DNA of 21,713 nucleotides from an uncultured Oscillibacter sp. (GTDB lineage: Bacteria > Bacillota > Clostridia > Oscillospirales > Oscillospiraceae), in the NCBI GenBank assembly GCA_900770295.1, contig CAAGJQ010000125.1:1-21713 (forward strand). Direction: 5' to 3'. Position numbers and translations under genes: made by a program. The stretch's first letter is position 1. Each line of letters starts with the position of its first letter. A model generated the notes under the pieces. That model ran no database searches. It was not told the DNA's origin and worked only from the letters and a program-made list of their open reading frames with translations. Positions 13,850 to 21,414 of this stretch are shown piece by piece.

Positions 13850-14392
13850 TCAGCTCTCCATGTGCCGCCCCAGAAAGGCGGCAATGGTCTGGGCCAGCTT
13901 ATATTCCGTGTCGCCGGTGAGCAGGCTGGGGGTCGTACCCACAAACAGGACAAGCCCCAGCAGATCACCTTCGGACAGAATGGGGGCGGCCACGTTCACC
14001 GTCAGCTTGTCGCTTCCGTCGGAGACTGGGATGGCCTGACCCTCACCGGTGTACTGATAGATGCGGCGGCTCTCCATGATCTGCTCCAGCTCCGGCGTGA
14101 TGCGCTTGCCCTGCAGTTCCCGCTTGCCGCCGCCGGCCACGGCGATGACCGTATCCCGGTCCGTGACGGCGCAGATGCTGCCGGTGGAACGGCTCATGGT
14201 TTCACAGAGCTGCCCGGCAAAGTCCTCCATTCCACCAAGAAGGGAATACTTTTTGAAGATCACCTCACCGTCGCGGCTGGTGTAAATCTCCAGAGGGTCT
14301 CCCTCCCGGATCCGCATGGTACGGCGGATCTCCTTGGGGATCACGACCCGGCCAAGGTCATCGATCCGCCGCACGATTCCTGTTGCCTTCAT
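13850..14392 (-). CDS. spoVT: Stage V sporulation protein T, AbrB-family regulator
   Basis: SpoVT is a forespore transcription factor that tunes sigma-G-dependent genes for coat, cortex and germination functions. The 180-residue length matches the ~178 of Bacillus. The N-terminal swapped-hairpin DNA-binding domain is nearly identical to the Bacillus protein: MKATGIVRRIDDLGRVVIPK, then EIRRTMRIREGDPLEIY and DGEVIFKKYS (1-50). Residues ~58-178 form the GAF-like sensor domain, which is more diverged and ends in AAFLGRHMES. The ribosome site is AAAGGAG. It has its own terminator and a sigma-G-like promoter at 14443-14471. Its presence indicates that the organism belongs to an endospore-forming lineage. 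Confidence 0.96.
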   Translation of the reverse strand: MKATGIVRRIDDLGRVVIPKEIRRTMRIREGDPLEIYTSRDGEVIFKKYSLLGGMEDFAGQLCETMSRSTGSICAVTDRDTVIAVAGGGKRELQGKRITPELEQIMESRRIYQYTGEGQAIPVSDGSDKLTVNVAAPILSEGDLLGLVLFVGTTPSLLTGDTEYKLAQTIAAFLGRHMES

Positions 14393-14442
14393 ATCGAAAA
14401 CTCCTTTTGTCAGTTAAATGGATATGTCTGTCTGGCAAAAGA

Positions 14443-14471
14443 TAGTATCCACAATATTTCCCGCGTTATGC
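14443..14471 (-). promoter_or_regulatory. Sigma-G-like promoter of spoVT
   Basis: On the minus strand GCATA (14467-14471) matches the sigma-G -35 pattern GHATR. After exactly 17 bases, GATACTA (14443-14449) matches the -10 pattern CATnHTA at six of seven positions. The predicted transcript would start about 40 bases before the ATG. Bacillus spoVT is known to be transcribed by sigma-G, which supports the assignment. No better sigma-A promoter was seen here. Confidence 0.5.
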
Positions 14472-14540
14472 CGGGAAAGGCGTTGGAGAAGTTTGGGAAA
14501 GAAAAGACATGAAACCGTGTGAAGCAGGACACGGAGCCGT

Positions 14541-16325
14541 TTACTTCCGGAGCAGGCGCCACAGCGTCGTCCGGCTGATGCCCAGACGCTTGGCGGCGGC
14601 AGTCTGGTTGCCGCCGGTCTCCTCCACGACCCGGAGCGCCACATCCTGGTTGATCTCATCCAGCGTGCGGTTCAGGTCCAGAGGAACGGAGGCGTTTTCC
14701 GCATGGGGAACAAAGGCGCCCACGTGCCGCTCCTTGCGGAGGATCTGACGGACATTGTCGGCGGTGATGACAGAGCCGGGCGCGGTGACGGCCAGATCCC
14801 CGATGACCCGCCGGAACTGAGTATAGTTATGAGGCCACTGGAAATTCTGCAAAAGTGTCATGGCCTCCGGCTCCGCACCCATAATGCGCCGGGGCAGATC
14901 CGCGTTCAGATGGCTCAAAGACAGGTTGACCAGGGTAGGGATACGCTCCGGCGTCTGCCGCAGCGGAGGAAGATAGAGGGAGAGACAGCACAGCTTGTCC
15001 ATAAACAGGGAGCCGATGGCGGAGATATATTCTCCGGGCTGGCTGACGCAGGAGAAAATCACCCGGTTCCGGCGGCACACGTCCATTTCCGAGAGCGCCG
15101 CCAGCAGCTGGCGCCTCCGCTCCGAAGAGAGCACATCGATGCTGGCGAAATACAGCGTGCAGGACTCGTCAGCCAAAGGGGAATTGGGATGCTCCAGCAG
15201 GAAGGCCCAGCTTTTGTCGTTGAGCAGGCTGCAATTGATGGAGACAAGGGGATTGTGCTGCAGGGGGCTGCGCAGATACAGGGCGCTGACCATGGACTCC
15301 TTGCCGGTGCCGTCCTCACCGGTGACCATGACGGGGGCGGTACTCTGGTTGATTTTTGCGATCTCATCCTGCAGATCGCCGATGGCGCCGGCGAAGCTGA
15401 AAATACTGCTGTAAAAGGCACTTTCCGCCTCCGGACGGGTGGAAAACCGAATACCTGTCTGGTTGGGGGAAAGGGGGGTCTTCCGGGCATCGACAAAGAA
15501 CGCGATAAAGGAGAGACTGCCGGAGGAGATGTGCCTGGACCGGATGGAGTACAGCATTCCACCCAGGTTGCGGGTGATGCGCCGCTCCGGCTCTTTCAGG
15601 GATTCGGGAAGCTCCCGCCGCAGCAGAGCCAGCAACTCAGGCTGCGGGCTGTCCAACGTGGAGAGAAACAGATTTCCGTCCCTGTCAAATACCACGGTCT
15701 GGCTGATCTGCCCCTGGAGCAGCTCCCGAAAGAAGAGATTCTCGTCCCGGAGGTGTTCCTGGCTGCGGCACAGCAGCACGGCCTGGTCAAAGGCCTTGCG
15801 GATGCTCTCAACGGATGACGTGATCAGAAAAGAATTGAGGCCGAGACGCTTGGCGGTGGTATTGGCGACCATGTCGCACAGAACAGCCTGATAATGTTCC
15901 GCCTGCAGCCGCCGAAGTGTGGGCTCCACCGTGTCGGGCGAGACATAGGTGTAGACGTCCATGTCATAATTCATCAGTTTGCAGAGCGCCTGGGCGCTGT
16001 CGGCGATGTTGGCGGCGGAGATGATGGCGATTTTTCCATCCAGCCCGTCTGTCAGCTTCAAGGCGCAGAGAATGTCATACATGGAGAGTTCAATTTCGAT
16101 CACGGGAATGGACAGGTCCTTGCGCAGCATACTGGCAGTACCGCCGCGGGAGATCACGGCGTCATAATTGCCGTGGAAATTGCTTTTCGCAATTTCCAGG
16201 CCCTGTTCCCGGTCGCCGACGAACAGCGTCAGGTCCATTTGAGGGTATTCTTCTCCGAGGTTTGCCATGAGGGCCTTCATACCCTCGTATGGAGCAATAC
16301 CCAATACACGAATACGGTTATCCAC
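14541..16325 (-). CDS. PrpR_N-domain transcriptional regulator with degenerate AAA+ and Fis-type HTH
   Basis: The 594-residue regulator probably controls the adjacent acid-catabolism genes. Residues ~4-185 are a PrpR_N sensor domain: RIRVLGIAPYEGMKALM, LFVGDREQG, VISRGGTASMLR, PVIEIELSMYDIL and SSVESIRKAF are its hallmark strands, known to bind small ligands. A PAS-like segment (~205-285) follows. The AAA+ region (~315-530) keeps Walker A GEDGTGKE (336-343) but has no GAFTGA loop, and Walker B reads TLYFASID instead of TLFLDE. It is therefore unlikely to remodel sigma-54 polymerase. The C-terminus (~553-594) is a Fis-type helix-turn-helix (NQTAAAKRLGISRTTLWRLL). The start is the GTG at 16325, preceded by GAGGGGG, and gives the normal N-terminus; an upstream in-frame TTG lacks a ribosome site. 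It is divergent from the fused TRAP permease gene. Confidence 0.88.
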   Translation of the reverse strand: MDNRIRVLGIAPYEGMKALMANLGEEYPQMDLTLFVGDREQGLEIAKSNFHGNYDAVISRGGTASMLRKDLSIPVIEIELSMYDILCALKLTDGLDGKIAIISAANIADSAQALCKLMNYDMDVYTYVSPDTVEPTLRRLQAEHYQAVLCDMVANTTAKRLGLNSFLITSSVESIRKAFDQAVLLCRSQEHLRDENLFFRELLQGQISQTVVFDRDGNLFLSTLDSPQPELLALLRRELPESLKEPERRITRNLGGMLYSIRSRHISSGSLSFIAFFVDARKTPLSPNQTGIRFSTRPEAESAFYSSIFSFAGAIGDLQDEIAKINQSTAPVMVTGEDGTGKESMVSALYLRSPLQHNPLVSINCSLLNDKSWAFLLEHPNSPLADESCTLYFASIDVLSSERRRQLLAALSEMDVCRRNRVIFSCVSQPGEYISAIGSLFMDKLCCLSLYLPPLRQTPERIPTLVNLSLSHLNADLPRRIMGAEPEAMTLLQNFQWPHNYTQFRRVIGDLAVTAPGSVITADNVRQILRKERHVGAFVPHAENASVPLDLNRTLDEINQDVALRVVEETGGNQTAAAKRLGISRTTLWRLLRK

Positions 16326-16369
16326 AAGCAGCCCCCTCAATAAACAATGATTATACGGACAGTGTATCA

Positions 16370-16398
16370 ATTATAGCAAACAGGGAAAAAGATTACAA
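16370..16398 (-). promoter_or_regulatory. Promoter of the PrpR_N-type regulator gene
   Basis: On the minus strand TTGTAA (16393-16398), a 17-bp spacer ending in TGC (extended -10) and a perfect TATAAT (16370-16375) give a very strong match. The start would be near 16363, 38 bases before the GTG. Dyad A1 (16411-16425) lies just upstream of its -35, so autoregulation is possible. Confidence 0.75.
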
Positions 16399-16410
16399 CA
16401 GGCCTGGGAC

Positions 16411-16425
16411 GTTTCAAAACTGAAC
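16411..16425 (+). promoter_or_regulatory. Operator dyad A1 (GTTT-N7-GAAC)
   Basis: GTTTCAAAACTGAAC lies 35 bp upstream of the -35 of the fused permease promoter and next to the -35 of the divergent regulator promoter. It is one of five similar 15-bp elements in the catabolic island. Binding by the PrpR_N regulator is inferred. Confidence 0.6.
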
Positions 16426-16445
16426 GCATAAAGAGAAAAAAAGGA

Positions 16446-16474
16446 TTGCGAAAGGAGAACTCTGTTTGTAAAAT
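16446..16474 (+). promoter_or_regulatory. Promoter P1 of the fused TRAP permease gene
   Basis: TTGCGA (16446-16451), a 17-bp spacer and TAAAAT (16469-16474). The transcript would start near 16481, leaving a long leader of about 140 bases. Its layout is identical to promoter P2 of the kinase operon. Confidence 0.65.
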
Positions 16475-16478
16475 GAAT
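16464..16478 (+). promoter_or_regulatory. Operator dyad B1 overlapping the P1 -10 box
   Basis: GTTTGTAAAATGAAT covers the -10 region. Its centre is 53 bp from the centre of dyad A1. Confidence 0.5.
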
Positions 16479-16619
16479 TTAAAAGGAAGATATGCCCCTG
16501 TTTTTTGAAATACGTCCACGAAATGCGGCTTCTGTATGGGCGCGCACCGGGCGTTCCCCCAATTTGCCGGCTGCTGCCGTTTTCCGCCGGACGCGGATGG
16601 GGCGAGGGGGGAAGGATTC

Positions 16620-18626
16620 GTGGACGGAAGCATGACGGGAACGGAAAGAGAGTGTGAGGAGAACATGGGGAGAGCTGAAAAGGGCGGACCCACATGGAAA
16701 AACGGGCCTGCCGAGGATACAAAAATCTCCAGGATTCTGAAAAAGATGCCCGCGTGGCGCCGCAGGGCACTGGGAGTCCTGGCTGCCGCGATGACAGCTT
16801 TTCAACTCTATATGAAGCTGGCGGCTCCGACGGGCACCAGGGCACAGATGCCGGTGTATCTGTGCTGCGCCCTGATCGTTGTATTCCTGTTCAGTCCCGC
16901 GGCTGAAAAGAGCAAAAATAAGGACAGCAGGAGAAAAAAACTCTGGTGGATCTATGACGGCGTCCTGATTGCGGCGGCGCTGTTCATTGCCGGTTGCTTT
17001 CTGACACGGACGGCCGCACTGGACCTTTGGGCGTCCGAAGCGGCTTCCATGACAGCGCTGGAGGATGCGGCTGCGGTTTTGCTGCTGCTCGTGCTGCTGG
17101 CGGCTATCCATCGAGTCGTGCCTCTGGGGCTGTTCATGATCGTCCTTTTTTTTGTGGCCTACGCCTGGCTCGGCCGGTATATCGGCGGAAGCTTTCGATT
17201 TGATGGCATGAGCTTTGCCCAGTTTTGCAAGACTCTGCTGGGCGAAAACGGTATCTTTGGGGCACCTCTCCGCACTTCGGCGTGCACGCTGTTCTACTTC
17301 ATGATTTTTGACGCCTTTTTCTCGGCCTGCGGAGGAGGCGGCGTTCTGATTGACGTGGGTATGAAACTGAGCGGGAAGACGACAGGCGGCCCCGCCAAGG
17401 CGGCGGTGGTATCCTCCGGCCTGATGGGAATGGTCTCCGGTTCTGCGGTTGCAAATGTGACCACCACGGGAACGTTGACCATTCCGCTGATGAAAAAAGC
17501 AGGCTACACGCCTGAAGAAGCCGGCTCGGTGGAAGCTGTCGCCTCAGCCGGCGGACAGATCATGCCGCCCATCATGGGGATCGGCGCGTTTATCATGGCG
17601 GAGATGATCGGCATCCCGTATAGAAAAATCGCTGTTGCCGCCATTATCCCGGCGCTTGCCTATTTTGGGGCCGCGCTCTTTTTGACGCATTTGCTGGCGA
17701 AGAAAAAGGGACTCGACAAGCGGCGCGAGGATTTGACCTATCAGGGCAGTCCCGTCCTGCCCCGCATGCCCCGGCTGATACCGATGATCCTGCTGGTGGT
17801 CATGGTGTTTGCCGGAATGTCCATCTCCTCCGCCTCCATCTGCTGCACAGTGCTTGCAATCGCGATTCATATGGCTTCCGGAGACACCAGAATGCCCCCC
17901 CAAAAGCTGCTGGAGACCCTGGTCGAGGGCGTCCGCCAGGCCTCCAACATGGCGGTTCCCATTGCCGCCTGCGGCATTATCAGCGGGATCGTGAGCGCTT
18001 CCGGGGTTGATGTCAGAGTGGCGGAGCTGATCGGCAGTTCGGGAAACGGCAGCCTGCTGGCGGCGCTGCTGCTGACGGCCGTGTGCTGCCTGCTGCTGGG
18101 AATGGCGCTTCCCACCGTGGCGGCTTATTTGATCGCATCCGCCCTGTTCTGCACCGCGCTTCAGGGACTGAATGTCAATATCCTTGCGGCAAATCTGTTT
18201 ATCTTCTACTTCAGCGTTATGGCGCAGATCACGCCCCCTGTATGCCAGGCGTCCTTTACCGCGGCGGGCATCGCGGAGGCAAGCGTGTGGAAAACGGGAT
18301 GGAAGGCATTCAGCTTTTCCATTACCGCGTTTATCACACCGTTCATGTTTGTTTGCCGTCCGGCAATTCTGCTGGTCGGAACGGCGGGCGAAATCGCAGT
18401 GTCGTGTCTGACGATTGCCTGCGCAACGTTTTTCCTGGCCGCTGGAGTGGCCGGCTACCTGTACAAGGATCTGGCTGATCTGGAGCGTGTGCTGTTTTTT
18501 GCGGCGGTGACGATGCTCGTTCTGCCGGACGCGGTGTGCAATCTGATCGGTATTGCTCTGGGCGCGGCCATGGCGGCCTGGTGCTTCAGCCGTGCCAGGG
18601 GCCGCCGCAGGGGAATGAGTACTTGA
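16620..18626 (+). CDS. Fused TRAP transporter permease (DctQM, 4TM/12TM fusion)
   Basis: This is a single-chain TRAP permease joining the small and large subunits, the kind that works with TAXI-type receptors. The product is about 668 residues. A basic cytoplasmic N-terminus is followed by about four helices (the DctQ-like part) and then a DctM domain with signatures such as GLMGMVSGSAVANVTTTGT, IPLMKKAGYTPEEAG, SAGGQIMPPIMGIGAFIMAE and AQITPPVCQASFTAAGIAEA. The last ~100 residues form further helices, as usual in this class. The start is uncertain: GTG 16620 has GAGGGGGG about 8 bases upstream, while ATG 16632 and ATG 16665 (GAGGAG only 3 bases away) are alternatives. All lie before the first helix. 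No receptor gene is visible on either side in this window. A terminator follows. It is divergent from the PrpR_N regulator and shares a promoter design with the kinase operon. Confidence 0.87.
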   Translation: MDGSMTGTERECEENMGRAEKGGPTWKNGPAEDTKISRILKKMPAWRRRALGVLAAAMTAFQLYMKLAAPTGTRAQMPVYLCCALIVVFLFSPAAEKSKNKDSRRKKLWWIYDGVLIAAALFIAGCFLTRTAALDLWASEAASMTALEDAAAVLLLLVLLAAIHRVVPLGLFMIVLFFVAYAWLGRYIGGSFRFDGMSFAQFCKTLLGENGIFGAPLRTSACTLFYFMIFDAFFSACGGGGVLIDVGMKLSGKTTGGPAKAAVVSSGLMGMVSGSAVANVTTTGTLTIPLMKKAGYTPEEAGSVEAVASAGGQIMPPIMGIGAFIMAEMIGIPYRKIAVAAIIPALAYFGAALFLTHLLAKKKGLDKRREDLTYQGSPVLPRMPRLIPMILLVVMVFAGMSISSASICCTVLAIAIHMASGDTRMPPQKLLETLVEGVRQASNMAVPIAACGIISGIVSASGVDVRVAELIGSSGNGSLLAALLLTAVCCLLLGMALPTVAAYLIASALFCTALQGLNVNILAANLFIFYFSVMAQITPPVCQASFTAAGIAEASVWKTGWKAFSFSITAFITPFMFVCRPAILLVGTAGEIAVSCLTIACATFFLAAGVAGYLYKDLADLERVLFFAAVTMLVLPDAVCNLIGIALGAAMAAWCFSRARGRRRGMST

Positions 18627-18651
18627 TCGAGGCAAAAATCAGATGTATTGA

Positions 18652-18698
18652 AGCGGGCAGAATGGCTCTGGCAGCCATCCTGCCCGCTGATATTTTGT
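18652..18698 (+). terminator. Terminator of the fused permease gene
   Basis: A stem of 15 positions with one mismatch (18652-18666 with 18674-18688) is followed by TATTTTGTT. It separates the permease transcript from the kinase operon, which has its own promoter. The remaining sequence of the 18627-18964 gap is AT-rich and holds promoter P2 and three operator dyads but no gene. Confidence 0.8.
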
Positions 18699-18799
18699 TA
18701 AGATCTGTACTAAACATTTTGCGATTTTTATATGATATGTTTATGTGAAAAAAATAACATGTTAAATTGCACAAAAGAAAGTTTTGATTATTTATAAGC

Positions 18800-18814
18800 G
18801 TTTCAAAAGTAAAC
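18800..18814 (+). promoter_or_regulatory. Operator dyad A2 (GTTT-N7-AAAC)
   Basis: GTTTCAAAAGTAAAC has perfect outer arms GTTT/AAAC. It lies 35 bp upstream of the P2 -35 box, the same offset as dyad A1 to P1. Confidence 0.6.
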
Positions 18815-18834
18815 ATTGAAAAGCGAAAAAACAA

Positions 18835-18863
18835 TTGCCAAGGATGGGATTTGTTTGTAAAAT
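18835..18863 (+). promoter_or_regulatory. Promoter P2 of the acid sugar kinase operon
   Basis: TTGCCA (18835-18840), a 17-bp spacer and TAAAAT (18858-18863). The start would be near 18870, leaving a leader of about 95 bases before the kinase gene. Confidence 0.65.
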
Positions 18864-18867
18864 AAAC
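18853..18867 (+). promoter_or_regulatory. Operator dyad B2 overlapping the P2 -10 box
   Basis: GTTTGTAAAATAAAC covers the -10, again 53 bp centre to centre from dyad A2. Confidence 0.55.
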
Positions 18868-18935
18868 ACAAGAAGATTAAAAAACAGTTAAATTATTGAC
18901 GAATCAAACGAGCCTCAAAAAAGGTTAATAAAGAT

Positions 18936-18950
18936 GTTTCAAATATGAAC
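18936..18950 (+). promoter_or_regulatory. Operator dyad C2 in the kinase leader
   Basis: GTTTCAAATATGAAC matches dyad A1 at 13 of 15 bases and lies directly before the kinase ribosome site. It is 83 bp from the centre of B2, about eight helical turns. A bound protein here could act as a roadblock or form a loop with A2/B2. Confidence 0.5.
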
Positions 18951-18964
18951 GTGAGGGAGAGCGA

Positions 18965-20221
18965 ATGGTAAAGCTATTGATGATCGCGGATGACTTCACC
19001 GGCGCGCTGGACACAGGTGTTCAGTTTGCAACACGGGGCGCGGTGACGATGGTGGTGACAGACCCGGCCTATGATTTCAAGCAGGCCGGAGAGGATGTCC
19101 AGGTGCTGGTTCTGGATGCCGAGACCCGGCATTTATCCCCCGGCGACGCGCACGATGTGGTGTTCCGCGCGGTACGGGACGCTTTGGACGCTGGGTTTAC
19201 TTACATTTATAAAAAGACGGACTCTGCCTTGCGCGGCAACATCGGCGCGGAGCTGACCGCGGTCATGGAGGCCGCCGGAACGGACAGGCTGGCATTCCTG
19301 CCGGCGTTCCCCAAGATGAACCGGGTGACCCGGGACGGCGTCCACTTCATCAATGAGGTGCCTGTGGCGGAGAGCGTGTTCGGCCAGGACCCCTTTGAGC
19401 CGGTCCGGCACTCTGCTATTTCTGATATCATCGCCGAGCAGGTGGAGACCCCGGTGGTCCTCCATGAGCGCATGGAGCAGCCGAACGCAAAGGCCCAGCC
19501 CGGCATTCAGGTCTACGACGCCGAGAGCGACGAGGACCTGATGCGCATCGGCCTCCAGCTGGGGACCGAGGGCCTGCATCTCTCCGCCGGCTGCGCGGGC
19601 TTTGCAGCGGCGCTGGCCACCATCCTGAAGCTGGACGGCGAGGCCCCGGCCTTCCCGAAGCTGGTGCCCTCCCTGTTCATTGCCTGCGGCAGCGTGAATC
19701 CCGTGACATTGGAGCAGATGCGCACGGCCACGAAGGCGGGCTTCCCCCACATCCACCTGAATCCGGTCCAGAAGCTGGAGCCCTCCTGGCTGGCCACGGA
19801 GGACTGCGCGGCGGCGGTCCGGGACTGGCTGGACAAGGCGGCGGCTCACAGGCGCTGCATCCTGGACGTCAACGATCCGGACGGCTGTGACGATACCACG
19901 GTCTACGCCAGGGAGCACGGCAAGACCACCGAGGACCTGCGGGTGGGCATCTCCACCCAGCTGGGCCATCTGATGCAGAAGGTGCTGGACGGCGGCCTGG
20001 ACGCCACGATCCTGTGCACCGGCGGCGACACGCTGCTGGCCCTGATGCGGACCGTGGGCGTAGCCGAGCTGACGCCCGTCTGCGAGGTGGACACCGGCGC
20101 GGTGCTGACGAGCTTTGTTTATCACGAAAAAGTTTATTATATCATTTCAAAATCCGGTGGCTTCGGAGAGCCGGACCTGTTCTGCAGGCTGGCCTCTCTG
20201 GTGGGCGCCGAAGAAGAGTAA
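18965..20221 (+). CDS. Four-carbon acid sugar kinase family protein (DUF1537)
   Basis: Members of this family phosphorylate the 4-OH of four-carbon sugar acids such as D-threonate, L-threonate or D-erythronate (DtnK, LtnK, DenK, OtnK) using ATP. The 418-residue length fits. The N-terminal substrate domain shows IADDFTGALDTGVQF (7-21) and YKKTDSALRGNIGAEL (82-97), both diagnostic. A proline/asparagine motif PAFPKMNRVTRDGVHFIN also lies in this half. The C-terminal nucleotide domain has FIACGSVNPVTLEQM, LCTGGDTLLALM and KSGGFG (396-401). The start is set by GAGGGAG five bases before the ATG. It is first in an operon with an iron alcohol dehydrogenase (12-base gap) and an aldolase. The exact acid cannot be told from sequence. 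Activity could also be on a related 2-hydroxy or keto acid. Confidence 0.92.
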   Translation: MVKLLMIADDFTGALDTGVQFATRGAVTMVVTDPAYDFKQAGEDVQVLVLDAETRHLSPGDAHDVVFRAVRDALDAGFTYIYKKTDSALRGNIGAELTAVMEAAGTDRLAFLPAFPKMNRVTRDGVHFINEVPVAESVFGQDPFEPVRHSAISDIIAEQVETPVVLHERMEQPNAKAQPGIQVYDAESDEDLMRIGLQLGTEGLHLSAGCAGFAAALATILKLDGEAPAFPKLVPSLFIACGSVNPVTLEQMRTATKAGFPHIHLNPVQKLEPSWLATEDCAAAVRDWLDKAAAHRRCILDVNDPDGCDDTTVYAREHGKTTEDLRVGISTQLGHLMQKVLDGGLDATILCTGGDTLLALMRTVGVAELTPVCEVDTGAVLTSFVYHEKVYYIISKSGGFGEPDLFCRLASLVGAEEE

Positions 20222-20233
20222 GGAGGAGCAAAT

Positions 20234-21388
20234 ATGCTGACGAAGTACAATTTGAAAATGCCTCACGCAGTATTCAGCGGCGAGGATGCTCTGGAGAAGA
20301 TCCAGGACATCTTCGCGGAGAATAACGTGAAGCGCCTGGCGGTGTTCAGCGACAAGGGCATCGAGGGCGCGGGCCTGCTGGACCTGCCCATGGCCGAGGT
20401 CAAGAAGACCGGCGTGGAGTATACCATCCTGGACGATCTGCCGGCGGAGCCCACCTACATGGAGGCCCAGAAGCTGGTGGACCAGTGCAAGGAGTACGGC
20501 GCCGACTTCATCATGGCCGTTGGCGGCGGCAGCGTGCAGGACACCGCCAAGCTGGCCTCCATCCTGATGACCGATGAGTACGGCATCAAGGAGCTGCTGG
20601 ATGAGCCCGGCCGCGCCAAGAAGTGCATCAAGACCCTGATGATCCCCACCACTGCCGGCACCGGCTCCGAGGCCACCCCCAACGCCATCGTGGCCGTGCC
20701 TGAGAAGCAGCTGAAGGTGGGCATCGTGAACACCAACATGATCGCCGACTACGTCATCCTGGACGCCGTCATGATCAAGAAGCTGCCCCGGAAGATCGCC
20801 GCCGCCACCGGCGTGGACGCCCTGGCTCACGCCATCGAGTGCTGGACCTCCAACAAGGCCAACCCCTTCAGCGACATCTTCGCCATGCAGGCCCTGGACA
20901 TGATCCTCAACAACATCGAGCGCGCCTGCGACGACCCCGAGGCCATGGACGCCAAGAACAAGATGCAGATCGCCAGCTTCTACGCCGGCGTGGCCATCAC
21001 CGCCTCCGGCACCACCGCCGTCCACGCCCTGAGCTATCCCCTGGGCGGCAAGTACCACATCGCCCACGGCGTGTCCAACGCCATCCTGCTGGCCCCTGTC
21101 ATGCGGTTCAACGAGCCTGCCTGCCGGGAGCGCCTGGCCGAGGCCTATGACCGCTGCCTGCGGGGCGACGCCAAGACCGTGGAGGAGAAGAGCGCCGCCG
21201 TTATCGCCAAGCTGGAGGGCATTGTGAAGCACCTGGACATCCCCACCAGCCTGACCGAGTTTGGCGTGCCCAAGGAGGACCTGGAGGCCCTGGTCGCCTC
21301 CGGCATGGAGGTCACCCGTCTGCTGGTGAACAACATGCGGGAAGTCACTCCCGATGACGCCCGCCGCATCTATCAGGAAGTTCTGTAA
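20234..21388 (+). CDS. Iron-containing alcohol dehydrogenase family protein
   Basis: This is an NAD(P)-dependent group III dehydrogenase that oxidises or reduces alcohols, hydroxyacids or phosphorylated hydroxyacids. The 384-residue length is typical. The nucleotide-binding half has VGGGSVQDTAKLAS (97-109) and IPTTAGTGSEAT (137-148). The metal site is complete: Asp195 and His199 (GVDALAHAIE), His264 (AVHALSYPLGG) and His278 (HIAHG). AAGGAGGAG overlapping the kinase stop is an excellent ribosome site, so the two genes are tightly coupled. In known threonate/erythronate pathways the phosphorylated acid is oxidised by PdxA2 or similar enzymes. Here this dehydrogenase may take that step, or handle an aldehyde released by the aldolase; both are inference. 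Codon use is strongly biased, suggesting high expression on induction. Confidence 0.93.
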   Translation: MLTKYNLKMPHAVFSGEDALEKIQDIFAENNVKRLAVFSDKGIEGAGLLDLPMAEVKKTGVEYTILDDLPAEPTYMEAQKLVDQCKEYGADFIMAVGGGSVQDTAKLASILMTDEYGIKELLDEPGRAKKCIKTLMIPTTAGTGSEATPNAIVAVPEKQLKVGIVNTNMIADYVILDAVMIKKLPRKIAAATGVDALAHAIECWTSNKANPFSDIFAMQALDMILNNIERACDDPEAMDAKNKMQIASFYAGVAITASGTTAVHALSYPLGGKYHIAHGVSNAILLAPVMRFNEPACRERLAEAYDRCLRGDAKTVEEKSAAVIAKLEGIVKHLDIPTSLTEFGVPKEDLEALVASGMEVTRLLVNNMREVTPDDARRIYQEVL

Positions 21389-21414
21389 AGAGTATTTATA
21401 AGGAGAGAGTGAAC

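Noticed and set aside
12558..14039. A 493-codon plus-strand open frame with long Val/Met/Leu runs
   Set aside because: The hydrophobic runs are the antisense of the His-rich repeat (CAC/CAT/GAC codons read backwards). It spans the promoter and terminator of two real genes and has no ribosome site.
16326..16370. Upstream TTG start for the PrpR_N regulator
   Set aside because: No ribosome site precedes it, and it overlaps the promoter's -10 box. The GTG at 16325 has GAGGGGG and gives the usual N-terminus.
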